A stretch of 64,000 nt of DNA. Source: Nymphaea colorata (lineage: Eukaryota; Streptophyta; Magnoliopsida; Nymphaeales; Nymphaeaceae). The translations under genes and the position numbers were made by a program. The DNA lies in the NCBI RefSeq assembly GCF_008831285.2, contig NC_045141.1, positions 20,084,848 through 20,148,847 of the forward strand. The letters are read 5' to 3'. The notes below the pieces were generated by a model. The model saw nothing but the letters and a program-made list of their open reading frames with translations, was not told where the DNA came from and did no database searches. Shown piece after piece: positions 62,334-64,000 of this stretch. Position 1 is the stretch's first letter. Every line of letters begins with the position of its first letter.

Positions 62334-64000
62334 CTCCACCTACCAAGTGAGTGAGACGGAGAGAGTAAGCGCGCCTTTTTCTTACCTTCCCTCGCTCTCT
62401 TCTTCTTCCTTGCGGGGAGAAGGAGAGAGAGAGAGAGAGTCCGAGCGACCCTTCTTGCTTCTCTCTTTTCTTCCTCTGGTCTAGAGAGAGAGTAGCAGCC
62501 GCGAACGCTCCGCGCCTAGAACTCCAATGGTTATTTTCTCCCGCTTTGATTTTCGATATGCGAGACAAATTTCAAATCAAGTCCAATAACCTCCAATTAT
62601 TTTAAAATGGCTAATTTTTTCCTTTTATGCCCTGTTTGCATGAAGGAAACGGGTGGTCGTTAATAAGGAGGGAACAAAAAAAGGAACTTTTGGGTGCAAG
62701 GGAAAAAAAAAAATAAGAGGAATGTAAGGAAAAAATATATTAATTCAACTCCTTTAAAATTGAAGAGATTATGGCAATCCTTTCCTTTTTTTTCTTTTTC
62801 ACTCAATTCTCTTTCCTTCATTTTTATTTTTCTTTTATTTCATTTCCATTCATTCCTTTGCCTCCATTCAAACAAAGCTGTAATGCAAATCCGATCCACT
62901 TAAGTGAATATATAATATCTATCACGCCATATCGAATCCAATTGCTTGAATTTAGATTTGAGTTGAATCTCCATTGACATCACTAGAGAAGGCAGACATA
63001 AAAAATGAATCGGTGATTAAGAAACTGCTGGGAAAGATGTTTTTAGATTAACAAAAACTACTCTGCCACGTATCTGAGGGTCTATTAATATTGCTGACAA
63101 CTTTTAGAGAACATTTATTTCTATCACATGTTGTTGCCGTTGCTCTAACTGTAGAACAATATTTCATTCTCTCTCCCTTTCAATGTTTATCATGTGCATT
63201 GTTTTCAACTGTTTTGTCTGATCAAACTGTGGAAGCAAAAGTAATACAAAAGCCTTTATTCTTCATATTTTGTTTGCATTATCAGTTCCACATGGCCTCT
63301 GGCGTACTCAGCTGTCACGCTCAACCAATTTGCATTCAACCTTAAATTTACAGTTTTTCCAAAAACACCCCTGCCTTATGGGACACAGGCAAAAAAAAAC
63401 TCCTCTCTTTTGCGAATGTCAGTTACAAGAAAAGTACCACCACGTCGCTTAGATGGGCCGATATCGATCGATTTATTAATATAATAATACTTGAATATTC
63501 ATTTTCAAATTTTCAATCTTTCGTTAAATTTTTCATGGTCAATACAACCCGATACAGACGGATGCATTATGTATCTACTTCTTTTCTTTTCTTTTTTTTA
63601 CCGTTTGGTTAAGGTCCATTTCGGGACAACGGCAGAATCAAACGCATTTGCATGCTGGATGCACTTTTACCCTCAGCCTAGATTGCTTTTGAAAAAATCA
63701 ACAATAAAAGTAAAAATAATTGTTGAGAATGTTGTTCCATGTTATTGCAGCGATGCAGAAGCCATTAAACTTTCAATTATTTTGAAAAATTGAACAATAG
63801 AAATATCAACGTCGTACACATTCACACGGGCGGGTGCCCAGATGTGCGTGAGAGCAAAATCTTACCAACTTGATTTTGGGGGCAACATTAATCCAATCCC
63901 ACTATTTTAACTGATTCAACAAAGCCTAGCTACCGCTCACATTTTCGCGTGTTATTTTTTATAAAGCCAATCATATGCTGCTCAAATTTGAGAATGAACA
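62334..64000. other. Sequence upstream of the PP2-A10-like gene
   Basis: 62334 to about 62520 is pyrimidine-rich on the gene strand with a GA run (62421-62439) and probably represents leader and core promoter. From 62600 to the end the sequence is AT-rich, with T-rich stretches at 62770-62860. No gene was recognised on either strand. Confidence 0.55.

Overview
The window reads as nuclear DNA of a flowering plant. It is AT-rich with long introns, many (GA/CT)n and (TA)n microsatellites, small non-autonomous transposon-like repeats, and plant-specific families (BEL1-like homeodomain, TRF-like Myb, LysM-RLK-related kinase, PHLOEM PROTEIN 2-LIKE A10). The species cannot be fixed from sequence alone; an early-diverging angiosperm is only a guess. 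Nothing bacterial, viral or CRISPR-like was seen.

Six protein-coding genes can be assembled, all on the minus strand, with splice phases that close exactly. From left to right they are: (1) a BEL1-like TALE homeodomain transcription factor (2284-9204, 4 coding exons, 764 aa); (2) a SWIM zinc-finger protein domesticated from a Mutator-like (MULE) transposase (21832-24412, 5 coding exons, 732 aa, with a spliced 5' leader probably reaching about 27.2 kb); (3) an intronless LysM-RLK-related cytoplasmic pseudokinase (32551-33732, 393 aa); (4) a TRF-like Myb/telobox protein (35709-40787, 7 coding exons, about 462 aa, probable leader exon near 43.6 kb); (5) plastid-type GET3 ATPase (46820-55482, 11 exons, 408 aa); (6) an intronless PP2-A10-like membrane protein (61059-62333, 424 aa).

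The rest is intergenic or intronic. 9.25-21.8 kb holds CT/GA microsatellites, a GC-rich island without a recognisable gene (12.9-13.8 kb), an inverted-repeat element (19.2-19.6 kb) and a 195-bp tandem duplication (20.8-21.2 kb). 27.5-32.5 kb is repeat-rich: several diverged copies of one small TIR element, a purine-rich minisatellite and a 63-bp duplication. 55.5-61.0 kb holds another TIR element and some unassigned short ORFs.

The genes do not form a pathway; they are ordinary neighbours on a chromosome arm. The points most worth a second look are the loss of catalytic residues in the kinase, the retained DDE-like triad in the domesticated transposase, an identical 11-bp G-box-containing sequence near the predicted leaders of genes 2 and 4, and the clustered small TIR elements. 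No previously undescribed system was found.
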